A stretch of DNA of 64,000 nt from Morinoia aosen. Its lineage: Eukaryota; Arthropoda; Malacostraca; Amphipoda; Talitridae. This document shows, piece by piece, positions 48,301 to 57,829 of this stretch. Both the position numbers and the translations under genes were made by a program. The notes below the pieces were generated by a model. The model searched no databases. It had not been told where the DNA came from and saw nothing but the letters and a program-made list of their open reading frames with translations. Position 1 is the stretch's first letter. Each line of letters opens with the position of its first letter. Location of the stretch: assembly GCA_030386875.1 (NCBI GenBank), contig CM059567.1:52312020-52376019 (forward strand), given 5' to 3'.

Positions 48301-51300
48301 ATCACTCTAAAAGAGAATTTCCAGCTGCACAGAAATTTCCATGGTCTTCATTTTATTCCCTTTTTAATATCGCCTTTTTTTAATTATTTTATTCTAGAGT
48401 TAATGCGATATTTGGATCAAGAAACGCTCAACTCCTCCTCATACGAAAAATTTGCTTCTTGATTAAGCTTTATGATTAAAATTCGCTGAGAGATGCAGGA
48501 AACTCAACTGCAGTAATTTTGCAAACCATTTCAAGTCATCAAGTAAGCAACAAAATTAAATGAAAACTCTGGAAATCAAAACTTCCTTGCACAGTTGACT
48601 TGCAATCAGTCTGCTTTCATAACTAATATGAAAGGAAGAGAGAGAATCAATGAAAAAAGTGTGCATTATTTTCTGTTTCTCATATTTTTTTCATTCTTGA
48701 ATGTACAGTGCATATATTCATGCGCGTGTGTTTCTGGGTTTATGTTTTCAAGGAAGGATGTGAGAAGTCAAGTATGTATGTATGTATAGGCGTTGATATT
48801 CTTTTGTTTCTACTCTCATATGCTCTCAAACACAAAATCGCTTTAATTAAACAGCAAAGGTAATCATATGTATATGTATTATATAGTTATTGGCTATTTT
48901 TTTGGCTCTGAATTTATCAATTTGTCCAAATTCGGAGGAAGCATTCCTCAGCGCTTTTCGACAGATTATTCCCAGACGTTTTTTAAGTATTTGTCTAAAT
49001 GAAAAGACCATTGTATAAATTGCATTAAGAGTAAGCAATCTTATAAAATTTATCTTTTCCAGCTCGCTCTCAAGACTGTATAAAATTCGCATAATATTCT
49101 CCTTTATTGCAATTGAGTGAACGGACAACCGACGAGCGGGAACGAATAAATTGACTTCCAAGCCACACATCACTCTCTTCCAGGTAAAGTTCCCAACAGC
49201 TCTCGCGTCGCTGCCGTCCAGCAAAACTGTACTCCTGAGTGGAAACCATGGAAATATTATCTCGTTAGCTGTACTTCACGTTGGTATGCTTAGTTAGTCC
49301 GAACTTACGTAAGCAGGTGCAGCTTGTAAGATCTCAGCTTGTAAGATCGCGTAAAATCTCGTAAGCCGCACTTCACGTTGGTGTGCTTAATTACTTCGAA
49401 CTTACGTAAGCAGTTGCAGCTTGTAAGATCCCGAGAGCAAGTCGCTTCCACAATGCGCTACGGAAATAGACGTCAAGTCGAATTCACCGAGGCCTTGTTC
49501 TGGGGCCGACGATGAAAACAAAGGAGTGCTATCAGGGTACACCGATACCGAGAGGCCTCTGTCAGCTTGATAAGACTGACGAAAATTGAAGAGCGAGATG
49601 GGCTGTTACCCTAACTTTTCCTTCACCTCGCTGCCAAGTTTAAATGATATTTGAACCTGTTGATGCTGCGTACTGTGCTTTTCTGTTTTTATTTTTAGTC
49701 ACGCACGTGCATTTTGTAGCACTTATAAAATTGTCATACATCTTTATGATCAGTGCTAAAAATGTTCTTATTTAGCAGAATAACTTCCATATTTAAATTT
49801 GTGCTCTGTTGAAGTCACACATTAAAGTTTTAAATTAAAATTGTACCCGATTTAGAAACATCATTACCAAAATAAGCTGGAGAATTGAGCAGACATTACG
49901 AAATTCAACTTAATTTAATATTTTTATAGAACCTCGGTGTTTTGGTGAGACTCTAAATAAAGGTCAAACATACAGCACAGGAACTTGTACTTGCAAGTGA
50001 AGGTATATTAGAAATAAACAAATATACCAATATTGATCAATATATCATGAGAAGAAGTAGATACTCGCCGTTTACGCTATTTTTACGATGAAATCGAAAT
50101 ATCCAACATTACCTCCATGTCTGCGGAGTTCGATATGAATTTAAATTCGTACAAGACTAGTTTTATGTTTTCCTCTAAATTTTCTTCCTCTAAAAAAATA
50201 ATAGCTCTAACTAAAGGCCATTCCTCGAGAGGAAAAAGCATCCCAAAAGTTCACGGCTATTTCAACTTATGAAAACTAATTAGAGAGACACTATTTGTCT
50301 TAAGCACACTTTTCAAATCGTGAAAATGACCCTGGGGAGCCATAATTTCTGAAGTCTAGATACTTTGCTTCTAAACTTCATTCGTTAATTTAAGAGATTT
50401 CTTCCGCAAAGTTAGAGCTTCGTTACACACCAGACATTCTTTTTTGTTCGTTGTTTATGTCCATTCGATGATGTATCTATTGAGAGATTGTTGGCCAATT
50501 TTATTGTTTAAGTTTTCTCATGCACGTGCAGTACGCCAAAGGCGTACATTGTTGAAATCATAGAATTCTCGAGTCAATTTTTCAAATTGCTCCACATAAG
50601 GAACTCATGAAATTTCTGAAATCGATTCAAGAACGTGAGAAAGACTTTTGCTTCGATTTGGAGACGCTTTTTCAATACCAATTTGAGGCGATGATTCAAT
50701 AACGTTTCATCGATATCTCCCAAATTCCGTCATTCAGCCAACGAGTTTTCCAAACTCGTGCTGCCATCGTCCAGCGAGAACATCGGATGAGGCACTGAGG
50801 TATTTCTCATGAGGCATTTTTCATGAGGCATTTCTCATGAGGCGTTTCTCATGAGGCATTTCTCATGAGGCGTTTCTCATGAGGTATTTCTCATGAGGCA
50901 TTTCTCATGAGTCATTTCTCATGAGGTATTTCTCATGAGGTATTTCTCATGAGTTATTTCTCATGAAGTATTTCTCATGAGGTATTTCTCATGAGAAATA
51001 TCTCATGAGAGGCACATGTTAGCTGAGGAGCGGTGCCTTTTCATCACTACACTGCCCATCTGCTATCTATTTCTTTCCAGGGGTAAACTTTATTGCATAA
51101 GTTTCCTTGAACATGCATACACACGTGCAGGAATAGCTGATCTTTTTACTGATAATTGAATGCAAATGGAATGCTAATCATGCGTTTTAGAAAAGTGTCA
51201 GATAATTTATTAAACAGTCAGGAAGGTTTTCAGAATGGATTTACTAACAGTAATTACAAGGACTTTTGAAAATTTGAATTAAAATGAACGTTTTAGCATT

Positions 51301-54300
51301 GAATTAACATTGTTGAATGTATTGTCATCAAAATGTTCAGGTTATTAATAAAGTAATTTAGTTCATTTTCTGAATATAATTCTGTCAAGATAAATGAATT
51401 ATTCTTTTTCGAGTCACGCCTTTCATCACCTGTTGAAAGTCTGATCTGATAACTAATACGGTTTAAAAACTCAAAATTTAAATACTTCGACATCTGAACT
51501 TATTCTGATTTACTAAATTTCAAAATCAATCACTAGAGTTCTCTAACTATTCCTCCAAAAACTAATAAAACAATTAACCTATTACTCTCTCACCATTTCA
51601 AGACATATTTCAAAAGTCATGTATGACCTAAAAATGGTGTTCCAGAAACTTTTCCACCCAGCAAGCGATTTGTTTATATCTGTTCGCTAGCGAACTCCGT
51701 GAAATACGTCAGTGCAACGGTAATTATTAGTTTGAATTGTATTAATGCAAGAGGTAGAGGGTTTTTTTTTAACGCATGTAGAGCATTTCAATAGAAGCGG
51801 TTCGGGGTTATTTTTAATGTAGAGAATTAATGTAGAGAATTTCATTGCAAGCGGTTGGAGGTTATTTTTTAACGCATGTAGAGCATTTCCATGGAGTATT
51901 TTTAAAGCATGCAGAGCATACATGCTTTGGAGCTGACTGGAAGCATGCACGAGTGGAGGTGAGCTGAAGCGACCGAGTGCATGTCTACGGACCTGTGCCG
52001 GGCACAACAGACGGGAGAGGTTCAGCCTTACGATGCACGCCGGCCGCACCGCAGCCCTCTGACGGAGCCTTCCACCTGTTGCCCTCACTAGCGCTCCTGT
52101 AGATCACGCGCGACTGGTCCAGCTGGATCCTGGGTGGGGGAGACAAATGTTGCTTTTAGTTGATTAAGTTGGGTAAGTTAATATTCCTAGCTGCAACCAA
52201 GTCGTCAGGTACGAGACTGGTCCAGCTGGATCCTGGGTGGGGGAGACAAATGTTGCTTTTAGTTGATTAAGTCGGGTAAGTTAATATTCCTAGCTGCAAC
52301 CAAGTCGTCAGGGACGAGACTGGTCCAGCTGGATCCTGGGTGGGGGAGACGAATGTTGTTTTTAGATCATTAAATTGGGTAAGTTAATATTCCTAGCTGC
52401 AACCAAGTCGTCAGGTACGAGACTGGTCCAGCTGGATCTGGTTGGGGGAGACGAATGTTGCTTTTAGATCATTAAATTGGGTAAGTTAATATTCCTAGCT
52501 GCAACCAAGTCGTCAGGTACGAGACTAGTCCAGCTGGATCCTGGGTAGGGGAGACGAATGTTGCTTTTAGATCATTAAATTGGGTAATTTAAAATTCCTA
52601 GCTGCAACCAAGTCGTCAGGTTATAGTGAGAAGTTGATTGGAGTCGTGCTAACTACAATTAAGTCATCAGATTAAATTGAATAAGTTAATTTGAGTCTTT
52701 TTAACTGCAATTAAGTTGTCAGGTTACGTGGAATAGGAGAGTTTAAGCCTCCCTAGCTGCAACAAATGTGTTTCAAAGAGAGAAAAGTTGAGGGCAACAT
52801 TTATTGAGGAGATGAGAGAACACGAAATATATTCATAAGGTGTGTTCCCACGCAAGATCCCCTACGCTTAGAACAGCAAGTTTACGCACATGTCCGTACA
52901 ACGTTGGTAGATATTTTCTGACTTACATGCAGGCACAAAAGAAGTCACCGACTGTAAGTTACACTGCTTTTTGCAGAAAATAATTTCAGATACTTTCAAT
53001 AACTTTCAATTTTTAATAATAGTTTAAATAGATAATTCAAATTCAGAAAATAATTTGGCCCAGTACTTGCTTGTCTTTAGCTCACCTGAGGCAGTTGACT
53101 GCATCAAAAGTTGAAAATAAACGAAGGACTTTTGTTTATGACTAACGCTGTTGAAGATTAATGATATTGCAATATTTTTTTTCGCGTTGAAATCTCTGCC
53201 TGCTATCCTCCTAAGCTGCTGACAGAATTCCAAAGTATTCCAAGATGAAAAAATTCACTTACTTACACTTCTCTCAATTCGAGCATTGGATGAACGTAAT
53301 TTCCATGAGCAAATCACGGAGTTTCAATCCTGGTTTGGAATGCAAATTGAGTTCAGGAGCGATGTGCTGTAGGTTGTGTATATTGGCGTGCTTTTTCGGC
53401 AGGAAATACTTTGAGTATTCGCTGAATTTTCGTGTTGAGATACTTATTTTTCTGCTTTCAGAGAAAAATGCACCACAAAATCCTATTTTTTTTGAAGAAA
53501 ATTGCTACATAAAATACTACTCAGCCTACTGTTTTAAAAAATTTTTCATTGCATATGTTCTTTGTTGTAAAATATGCCACAGTAACAGTTATAAAAGCGC
53601 TGTTAAAGGTTGAACAAGTAAAAGGAGGACAGAAGAAAATGAAATCTTTTGATAAGTTAGTTCTAAGCTTAAAACTCCGATAAATGAGTTATGATAAAAA
53701 TAAATAAAACTTTGAGGCGTTGCAGAGGAATGCCTAAAAAGATATGACATTCAGTAAAATTGGCGCACCTTCTTTCAGAATTAAAACACACAGAACGAAG
53801 TAGTAGTTTAACGAGTGAATGTGTAATAATTGGGTGTACAAGTGACACACTTCAAATGTCCGGGAATTTGAAACTGAGCTCGTGTACACATACGAATATA
53901 GAACAATAAGCGAGTAGAAATCAGGAAAAACTTATTTATAATATGATTGTTCAAAAAATAACCTACTCCAGCATAGAAATACATGTAAGAAAGAATTTGG
54001 GCTTACTAAAAGAAATTTCGAACACTCCTAACGAATACATTGTCTCGCAAGCGCTACTGCAAATAAATAAAAAATCAGCAAAAATTTACGCTAAACCTAA
54101 TTCTTTAACTCTCGCGTAACTCATTGTACAAGAATTGGTCCAGTAATTGATTTTGAATTCCTTGATCCAAGAATTCGCCAGTTTTGGAAAAAGGAATGAA
54201 GAATTCCAAAATACAGAGCACCTATGTTTGCATTTTTTTTAATGAAAAAGCCCATATTCTAAAGTTACATAGCACACAGAGACATTTTGTTAGATTTTTT

Positions 54301-54909
54301 GGTTGTATACTGATTGTTGATGACCTAATACTTACTGGTCGTTCCACGACCATGTAACTGCAATTGTTAAAACAAAAAATTCCTATATCTTCAACTGAAC
54401 TTCTTTTCATTTCATAACTTTGGTGACTGCGCGTTTACAGGAGTGACAAATTTCATACGACCAAAACCAGAAAAACAAATGATTAATGTGTTACAAGAAA
54501 ACACCAGAGTCTTACATAGAAATTTTCAACATCTGTACGAGGTTGATTTTATTTCCTAGATATGCTAACTGCCAAAATATCTCCCAGTAGAGTGCAAGGC
54601 ACTATCAAGTATCGTTTTTCAATGAATTTTTATGAGCGAAATCTGTGCACAATGATAGGAGCACATAGTGCCTATCCTTGGTGTTTATGGATTAATGTGA
54701 AGAGCAATGAGAGCAGGCGTTCTTGGCATCAAATGCCAAGAACATGGCACGTATGGATATTTTTAATATAAAATCAGCGTAGCAGATCTCGTATTCTTAG
54801 TTTTTAAGTGAAATTTGATGAGCTTACCTCGAGTGTTTATTAATGTATTCCAATGTAAAAAGCGTGCCGCGGCCTCCATTGACGGAACACTGATCGTCAT
54901 TATTTCGCC
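36005..54909 (-). CDS. Unrecognised Ser/Pro-rich protein with C-terminal membrane anchor, 5'-partial, seven exons
   Basis: Join on the minus strand, 5' to 3': 54909-54828, 52129-51993, 46437-46322, 40982-40905, 37650-37411, 37128-36807, 36399-36005. Phases agree at all six junctions and the stop is at 36005-36007. About 455 residues are recovered. The product has a short C-S-V-N-G-G-containing start, a long low-complexity middle rich in Ser, Pro and Arg, four R-x-D-[S/T] motifs, an acidic/Tyr patch (M-E-Y-D-P-E-Y-E-N-E-Y) and a final hydrophobic helix (A-A-K-L-I-T-V-L-V-L-T-M-V-T-V-L-I-I-V-G-V-Y-K-T-I-N, ending at the stop). The helix implies a tail-anchored or single-pass protein. I do not recognise the family. 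It runs convergent to DUOXA, 8.6 kb away. Individual exons are less certain toward the 5' end. Confidence 0.68.
36807..37128 (-). CDS. Gene 2 exon with R-x-D-[S/T] cluster
   Basis: The acceptor is aaacgtttccag and the donor CCTG|gtaaga; 322 nt, entering in phase 0 and leaving one base. It encodes Y-S-W-R-S-D-S-M-I-S-D-L-D-D-E-G, then L-Y-R-Q-D-T, S-R-R-D-S-I and Q-R-Q-D-T-S, four R-x-D-[S/T] motifs within about 70 residues. This looks like a multiply phosphorylated cytosolic linker. Confidence 0.8.
37210..37434 (-). repeat. Duplicated exon end and donor
   Basis: The last 18 or so bases of the 37650-37411 exon, its donor and about 90 bp of intron occur again 126 bp further into the intron. 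The copy has GAG|gtaagc at 37285/37284, a better donor by consensus than the genuine gtgagc. Confidence 0.8.
37411..37650 (-). CDS. Gene 2 exon, Ser/Pro-rich (80 codons)
   Basis: Phase 0 at both ends. The acceptor is cactcggggaacag and the donor TCTGAG|gtgagc. It encodes K-E-E-K-G-R-V-D-W-Q-S-S-W-G, a Ser/Pro-rich stretch, R-R-K-G-S-F-D-P and D-D-K-S-D-I-S-E. The exon's 3' end and donor are duplicated 126 bp downstream. Confidence 0.78.
37690..38200 (-). repeat. Degenerate tandem array, about 65 bp unit
   Basis: Seven or so diverged units with gacaagtctttgat, then attcat-cgagtgtaaatatg. It begins next to the acceptor of the 37650 exon. Confidence 0.6.
38338..38385 (+). other. G-rich tract, quadruplex-forming potential
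   Basis: Purine tract with six or more runs of three to seven G separated by single A or short spacers. It is followed by gtaggtttttagggtttaggtttagtagg. Confidence 0.75.
38641..38800. repeat. Tandem array, about 43 bp unit, four copies
   Basis: Units with catctttttct-aattg and ggaagtaatatcgtg-taaac. Confidence 0.65.
38810..39650. other. Gene 2 intron, unique
   Basis: An 85-codon plus frame (38923-39180) with a basic patch and hydrophobic segment has no recognisable family. Confidence 0.4.
39660..40815 (-). repeat. 51-bp minisatellite
   Basis: About 17 well-kept units of cgttggaaccaatg(t/c)acaa followed by acttcaacacatcgttgggc and tctcgcttatat, plus older diverged units on the left. Because 51 is a multiple of three, it is open in several frames on both strands; these are not proteins. 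It ends about 90 bp from the donor of the 40982-40905 exon. Confidence 0.92.
40905..40982 (-). CDS. Gene 2 exon (26 codons)
   Basis: The acceptor is gtcggtgttgcag and the donor GCCAAG|gtaagc; exactly 78 nt, phase 0 at both ends. It encodes G-S-R-R-A-E-L-G-R-Q-D-A-V-M-D-D-A-E-A-S-A-E-H-A-A-K. The GC-rich content and both strong sites support it, and it sits right next to a 51-bp tandem array. Confidence 0.65.
41000..41460. other. Gene 2 intron, unique
   Basis: No feature seen. Confidence 0.45.
41475..41840. repeat. About 32-bp minisatellite
   Basis: About eleven units of tgtcttccaatgtgcggtgc followed by tcagataattttt with length changes in the T run. Confidence 0.9.
42355..42850. repeat. About 38-bp minisatellite
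   Basis: Thirteen or so units of cagttgtgaattctctgtaa followed by aatatacagtgtat-t-a-a. Confidence 0.92.
42850..45100. other. Gene 2 intron, unique
   Basis: A 109-codon plus frame (44425-44754) and its mirror are unrecognised. No exon with good splice sites found. Confidence 0.4.
45105..45395. repeat. Degenerate short tandem array (ggtagagtggcagac type)
   Basis: Nested units of about 13-19 bp with gacggtaaaatgg and larger copies of gacaggaaagtgcggacggt. Confidence 0.65.
45800..46320 (-). repeat. 32-bp minisatellite made of splice-donor copies
   Basis: About 12 clear and four or five decayed units. On the minus strand each reads aatgtacag/gtcagaacaaaa. The genuine exon end and donor next to it is aatgtgcag/gtcagaacag. 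The array thus multiplies the donor of the 46437-46322 exon. Confidence 0.85.
46322..46437 (-). CDS. Gene 2 exon (P-T-W-P-L-S-Y-N-H-L-L motif)
   Basis: The acceptor is ggtggatgtttcag and the donor GTGCAG|gtcaga; 116 nt, entering with two bases and leaving phase 0. It encodes G-S-E-G-V-K-S-P-V-G-K-Q-P-T-W-P-L-S-Y-N-H-L-L-S-P-R-P-K-L-T-H-Q-D-R-L-N-V-Q. Both its acceptor and its donor are the seeds of neighbouring minisatellites. Confidence 0.72.
46430..46745 (-). repeat. About 62-bp array carrying acceptor copies
   Basis: On the minus strand, the genuine ggatgtttcag/gaggttcag is preceded by copies ggatgtttcag/gtggtcctg, gacgttccag/gcggttctg and ataattcag/gtggtgg, with the same upstream sequence (caacactttgcgtta on plus). 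Confidence 0.8.
46950..49220. other. Gene 2 intron, unique AT-rich DNA
   Basis: No repeat or exon seen. A 125-codon minus frame ends in this region (49224-48847) without recognisable content. Confidence 0.4.
49255..49435 (-). repeat. Duplication of a candidate donor region
   Basis: cacgttggtgtgcttaatta to cgaacttacgtaagc and gcttgtaagat occurs twice, with cttacgtaag kept in both; that decamer is its own reverse complement. Confidence 0.7.
49406..49575 (-). CDS. Candidate cassette exon within gene 2 intron
   Basis: The acceptor ctcttcaattttcgtcag and donor GCTTAC|gtaagt frame 170 nt with one open frame (S-Y-Q-A-D-R-G-L-S-V-S-V-Y-P-D-S to Y-K-L-Q-L-L). Using that acceptor, its phase does not fit the flanking gene 2 exons (52129-51993 and 46437-46322). 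It is either alternative, part of another transcript, or a false exon. The donor region is duplicated downstream. Confidence 0.25.
49580..50795. other. Gene 2 intron, unique
   Basis: No feature seen. Confidence 0.5.
50795..51012. repeat. About 15-bp minisatellite (atttctcatgaggc)
   Basis: Thirteen or so units with ggc, ggt, gtc and agt variants. Each has the TCATGA palindrome. Confidence 0.9.
51012..51680. other. Gene 2 intron, unique AT-rich DNA
   Basis: No feature seen. Confidence 0.5.
51730..51920. repeat. Degenerate duplication near exon 51993
   Basis: ttttttaacgcatgtagagc and atttcaatagaagcggtt blocks recur three or four times. Confidence 0.6.
51993..52129 (-). CDS. Gene 2 exon (I-Q-L-D-Q-S-R-V-I-Y-R)
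   Basis: The acceptor is ctcccccacccag and the donor GCACAG|gtccgt; 137 nt, entering with one base and leaving one base, which matches both neighbours. It encodes 45 complete codons beginning I-Q-L-D-Q-S-R-V-I-Y-R-S-A-S-E-G-N-R-W-K. The other two frames have stops. The acceptor and first 19 or so exon bases are repeated about five times upstream. Confidence 0.65.
52105..52640 (-). repeat. About 105-bp array carrying acceptor and exon-start copies
   Basis: Five units. On the minus strand each has ctcccccacccag then gatccagctggaccagt, the acceptor and first bases of the 52129-51993 exon, followed by non-exonic DNA. One unit carries changes around the AG. Two decayed partial units continue to about 52760. 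Confidence 0.88.
52760..54820. other. Gene 2 intron, unique
   Basis: A 122-codon plus frame at 53245-53613 (Cys/Phe-rich) is unrecognised. Confidence 0.4.
54828..54909 (-). CDS. Gene 2 most upstream exon found
   Basis: The donor ACTCGAG|gtaagc is strong. In the frame needed by the next exon it reads R-N-N-D-D-Q-C-S-V-N-G-G-R-G-T-L-F-T-L-E-Y-I-N-K-H-S. The acceptor is uncertain: tttatttcgag at 54910 is my choice, but ctgaag about 15 nt upstream is also possible. In-frame stops upstream mean an acceptor or start must lie here, and no first exon was found beyond. Confidence 0.5.
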
Positions 54910-55154
54910 CTCGAAATAAAGCACTTCAGAATACAGAGCTCAAGTGCTTTGTATTAACGATGACGCGACGCCTAATGATCACTTGAACTCACGATGTACT
55001 GCGTTCTGAGTTAATAAAAACTAATTAATGGTGTTTATCTTTATTATTGGCTTCAATTTTTTGTCACTTTGTCACCTCTATCAATGCGCTTATTTACGTA
55101 ATGTTTTTAATACTACTTAAATAACTTTTGCATTTAAGCTTTACTATTAGTTAT

Positions 55155-55393
55155 ATGAATAAATTTAAGAAATCAGCTAAGGTGTCCCTCGAAGAAGATT
55201 CCATCGGTGAGACGAATCGAATCATCGAAGCAGAGAATAGAAAAATGAAGGCCAGAAATTTGAAATTGGAAGATCTGGAGCAGGAAGTCAGTGGGACGAA
55301 ATGACAGCCAACGAGAGGATACGAAAAGAAGGAAACAAGAGGTTCAATCTTAAAACTAAGCTCACAACAGACTCCTGCAACATGTGTTGCTGA
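55155..55393 (+). pseudogene. Decayed coding fragment, charged coiled-coil type
   Basis: A 49-codon frame from 55155 reads M-N-K-F-K-K-S-A-K-V-S-L-E-E-D and then a Glu/Lys/Arg-rich helical stretch (R-I-I-E-A-E-N-R-K-M-K-A-R-N-L). It stops at 55302, where a second 30-codon frame of the same charged character (M-T-A-N-E-R-I-R-K-E-G-N-K-R-F) begins with an overlapping ATGA. This looks like one coiled-coil coding stretch broken by a frameshift. No family recognised. Confidence 0.35.
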
Positions 55394-55589
55394 TCTGCGC
55401 GATATGGCCTCTGATGATCAAGGGATAAGCCTATACGTGAAAGACATATATGACAGTTCTAGTTACTGATTAATGCATTTAAGCTCCATGATCGCATTAA
55501 CTAACTCGAGTGCCTTGGACAGTCTTTGCATGTCTCGTAAGCAAAATAATAATTAACGACAAACAATTTTGCTGTCGCTGCCAAAAACA

Positions 55590-55785
55590 AGTTGAGAGAT
55601 ACATCATTTTTCTGGCAAAATACATAACGCATTGAGGGAAGAATCATTTCTCTGGCAAATGCAAAACGCGTTGACGGAAGCCTCATTTCTCTGGTGAAAT
55701 GCATAACCCGTTGAGGGAAGCATCATTTCTCTGGCAAATGTAAAACGCGTTGAGAGAAGGATCATTTCTCTGGCAAATCATTCGA
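55590..55785. repeat. About 39-bp tandem array
   Basis: Five units with catcatttctctggcaaatg and aaaacgcgttgagggaag. Confidence 0.8.
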
Positions 55786-56474
55786 AGACAGGTTCAAACG
55801 GTACAGCATGCGACTGAAGAGCTCAGGTCTTGACTGACGTCTAAAAAAAGTGCTTTGGCTTCCAGGCACGAGTTCAAAGTTTCTGCTCTGAAGTATGTTC
55901 AATTTTGTCGGGCCTGCGGCGCTTAAAATGCGTACGCGATATCGTTGGTATGAGGTGAGGTGGTGGGCTTTTACGAGGAAACGCACTCGTAAAAACAAAC
56001 ATAAAGCATGAGTCATAAATGTATGAAATTGGCTATTTCGCCTCTAACACACATACATTTGACTTAGTAGTACACTACCTTAAGAAATAAATAGGTGTGT
56101 TAACTGTTGCTTAAATCGTTGAAAAAGAGAACACGATGAAAAATTTATCACGAAAAGCTGTTTTTAGAATCGCAATTCTGTTGTATAGTTTTTTAAATCA
56201 ACCCACGTATGTTAATTAAATATTAATTGTGTACAAGACCAACATGCATGCAAAGTTCAAATGGAACACAACGAAGTGATGTACGAGGACAACGGAACAG
56301 AGACGCCGAGCCAAAACTTTGCAGTCAATCTCGTATAATTGCAGGACAGTATTAGTAATTATTATTATAATAATTATTAGTTATTATCGTTGGTATAATT
56401 TGTATAATAAGTAATCATTATTGTAATGATTATTAAGTATTTATTTAATTAATAATTTTCGTTTTGGTAATTAG

Positions 56475-56690
56475 TAGTAATTGTTAAGTGAAGTACACGC
56501 ATTTCTAAGTGAAGTATACGCTTTTCTAAGTGAAGCAGGTATACTTTTCTAAGTGAAGCAGGTATACTTTTATAAGTGGAGCAGATATACTATTCTAAGT
56601 GAAGCAGATATGCTATTCTAGCTGAAGCAGATATACTATTCTAAGTGAAGCAGATATGCTTTTTTAAGTGAAGTAGGTTCACTTCCACGA
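56475..56690. repeat. About 23-bp tandem array
   Basis: Nine units of ctaagtgaagcaggtatact type. Preceded at 56355-56460 by an AT-rich stretch of short inverted repeats (attattataataat). Confidence 0.8.
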
Positions 56691-56793
56691 ATGAAAAAGA
56701 TGAAAACTGAAGCCACACTATTTGAAAAGCTGTAGTGCATAAAAAGACTTCCTATGTGAAATATTACCTCCATGTTGAAATAGTTCTTACTAG

Positions 56794-57258
56794 TCATTGA
56801 ACATTTTCAGGAAACTGGAAGATAAAAACATATGTAATAAAAATTAAGAAAATATCCGTATTGTCTTGCTGTAAACTGCTAAGTGAGCACAGAAAATGAG
56901 TCGAGTCAGTCATTACAGTTTTCCATCGGTCTCTCCGTACCGATTTCCGTTTGAACACAAATGTCCGATCTAACTTCATTATCTCGCGACCAAAATACTG
57001 GCCGAAAACTAATGGGACGGAATCAACGACCTCGATTTCTTTTGAGGCAATTATCTGCCGGCAGTAAGAAAGTTTATTCGTGAAAATGAGGGGAAAATTT
57101 TGCACAAGGAGTTCAAAATGCCGTGCATTCTCTATCTGGCTCGTCCTTCGAACATTTATGGTAAAATACGACTTTTCCTTCCATTCAGGAGAGGGAACTC
57201 TGAGATACATATTTTCAGCGACGGAATGAGAAACGCTTCGGGTTTTTTCTAGCCACAT
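56794..57258 (-). other. Unexplained ORF, 154 codons
   Basis: Long open frame in otherwise stop-rich DNA, with mixed composition (W-L-E-K-T-R-S-V-S-H, then F-G-Q-Y-F-G-R-E-I-M-K-L-D-R-T-F). It has a hydrophobic C-terminus. No motif is recognised. It begins 7 nt after the stop of another minus-strand ORF (57811-57266), so the pair could be a decayed element or chance. Confidence 0.25.
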
Positions 57259-57265
57259 TCTAATG

Positions 57266-57811
57266 TCATTCTCTCGAGACGCAAGTTCTACACTCTTTTG
57301 CGAGTGACTCTGATTGACGAACTAGTGTACACGGTCCGTCAAAAATGACGGGATTCGATATTTTCCTTATATAAATCTTGCAAGATGGGGATGACAAACA
57401 AGTATATCCATCCTTATAGTACCAGCGATTCATATATACTTGCACTTGTGCACTGGTATAACTCATACCACAGATACGGTCATTAAGCATCCTTGTGAGT
57501 GTCACAGACTCATGCACCAACCAAGCAAGCAAGCAAGCAACAACAACAACCGTGTATTTCTCAAATGTTGGATCGTTCACCCGGTGCATGGAATGGAACC
57601 CGGCGTTCACGCAAGTCGACTGCTCAGCCAGCGTCTTGCACCTCATCCTTGTCACCAGAGGGGCGAAAAAATGTACTGGATATGTAAAAAATTTATCTAC
57701 TTTCAACGCAGTCATAAACGATAAATTCATTCTCTTATTAAGGATATGAAAAAGAACGCGCTTGGAGCCAATGAATGTGATCATAAACAAAGCGCAATGA
57801 AGTCCATGCAA
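57266..57811 (-). other. Unexplained ORF, 181 codons
   Basis: Open minus-strand frame with a hydrophobic segment (Y-T-V-V-V-V-A-C-L-L-A-W-L-V) and many Cys. Other frames of this stretch are also unusually open, so low stop density rather than selection may explain it. No family recognised. Confidence 0.22.
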
Positions 57812-57829
57812 ATTACAAAATTAGAGAAA

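Noticed and set aside
51687-52088. 133-codon minus ORF
   Set aside because: It overlaps the 52129-51993 exon in another frame and extends through intronic repeats past a donor.
52105-52640. Tandemly duplicated complete exons
   Set aside because: Only the acceptor and about 19 nt of exon are repeated; the rest of each unit is intronic and no copy has the exon's donor.
54828-54900. First coding exon starting at the ATG at 54899 (M-T-I-S-V-P-S)
   Set aside because: That frame leaves one base at the donor and would run into a stop in the next exon; the frame used leaves two bases and stays open.
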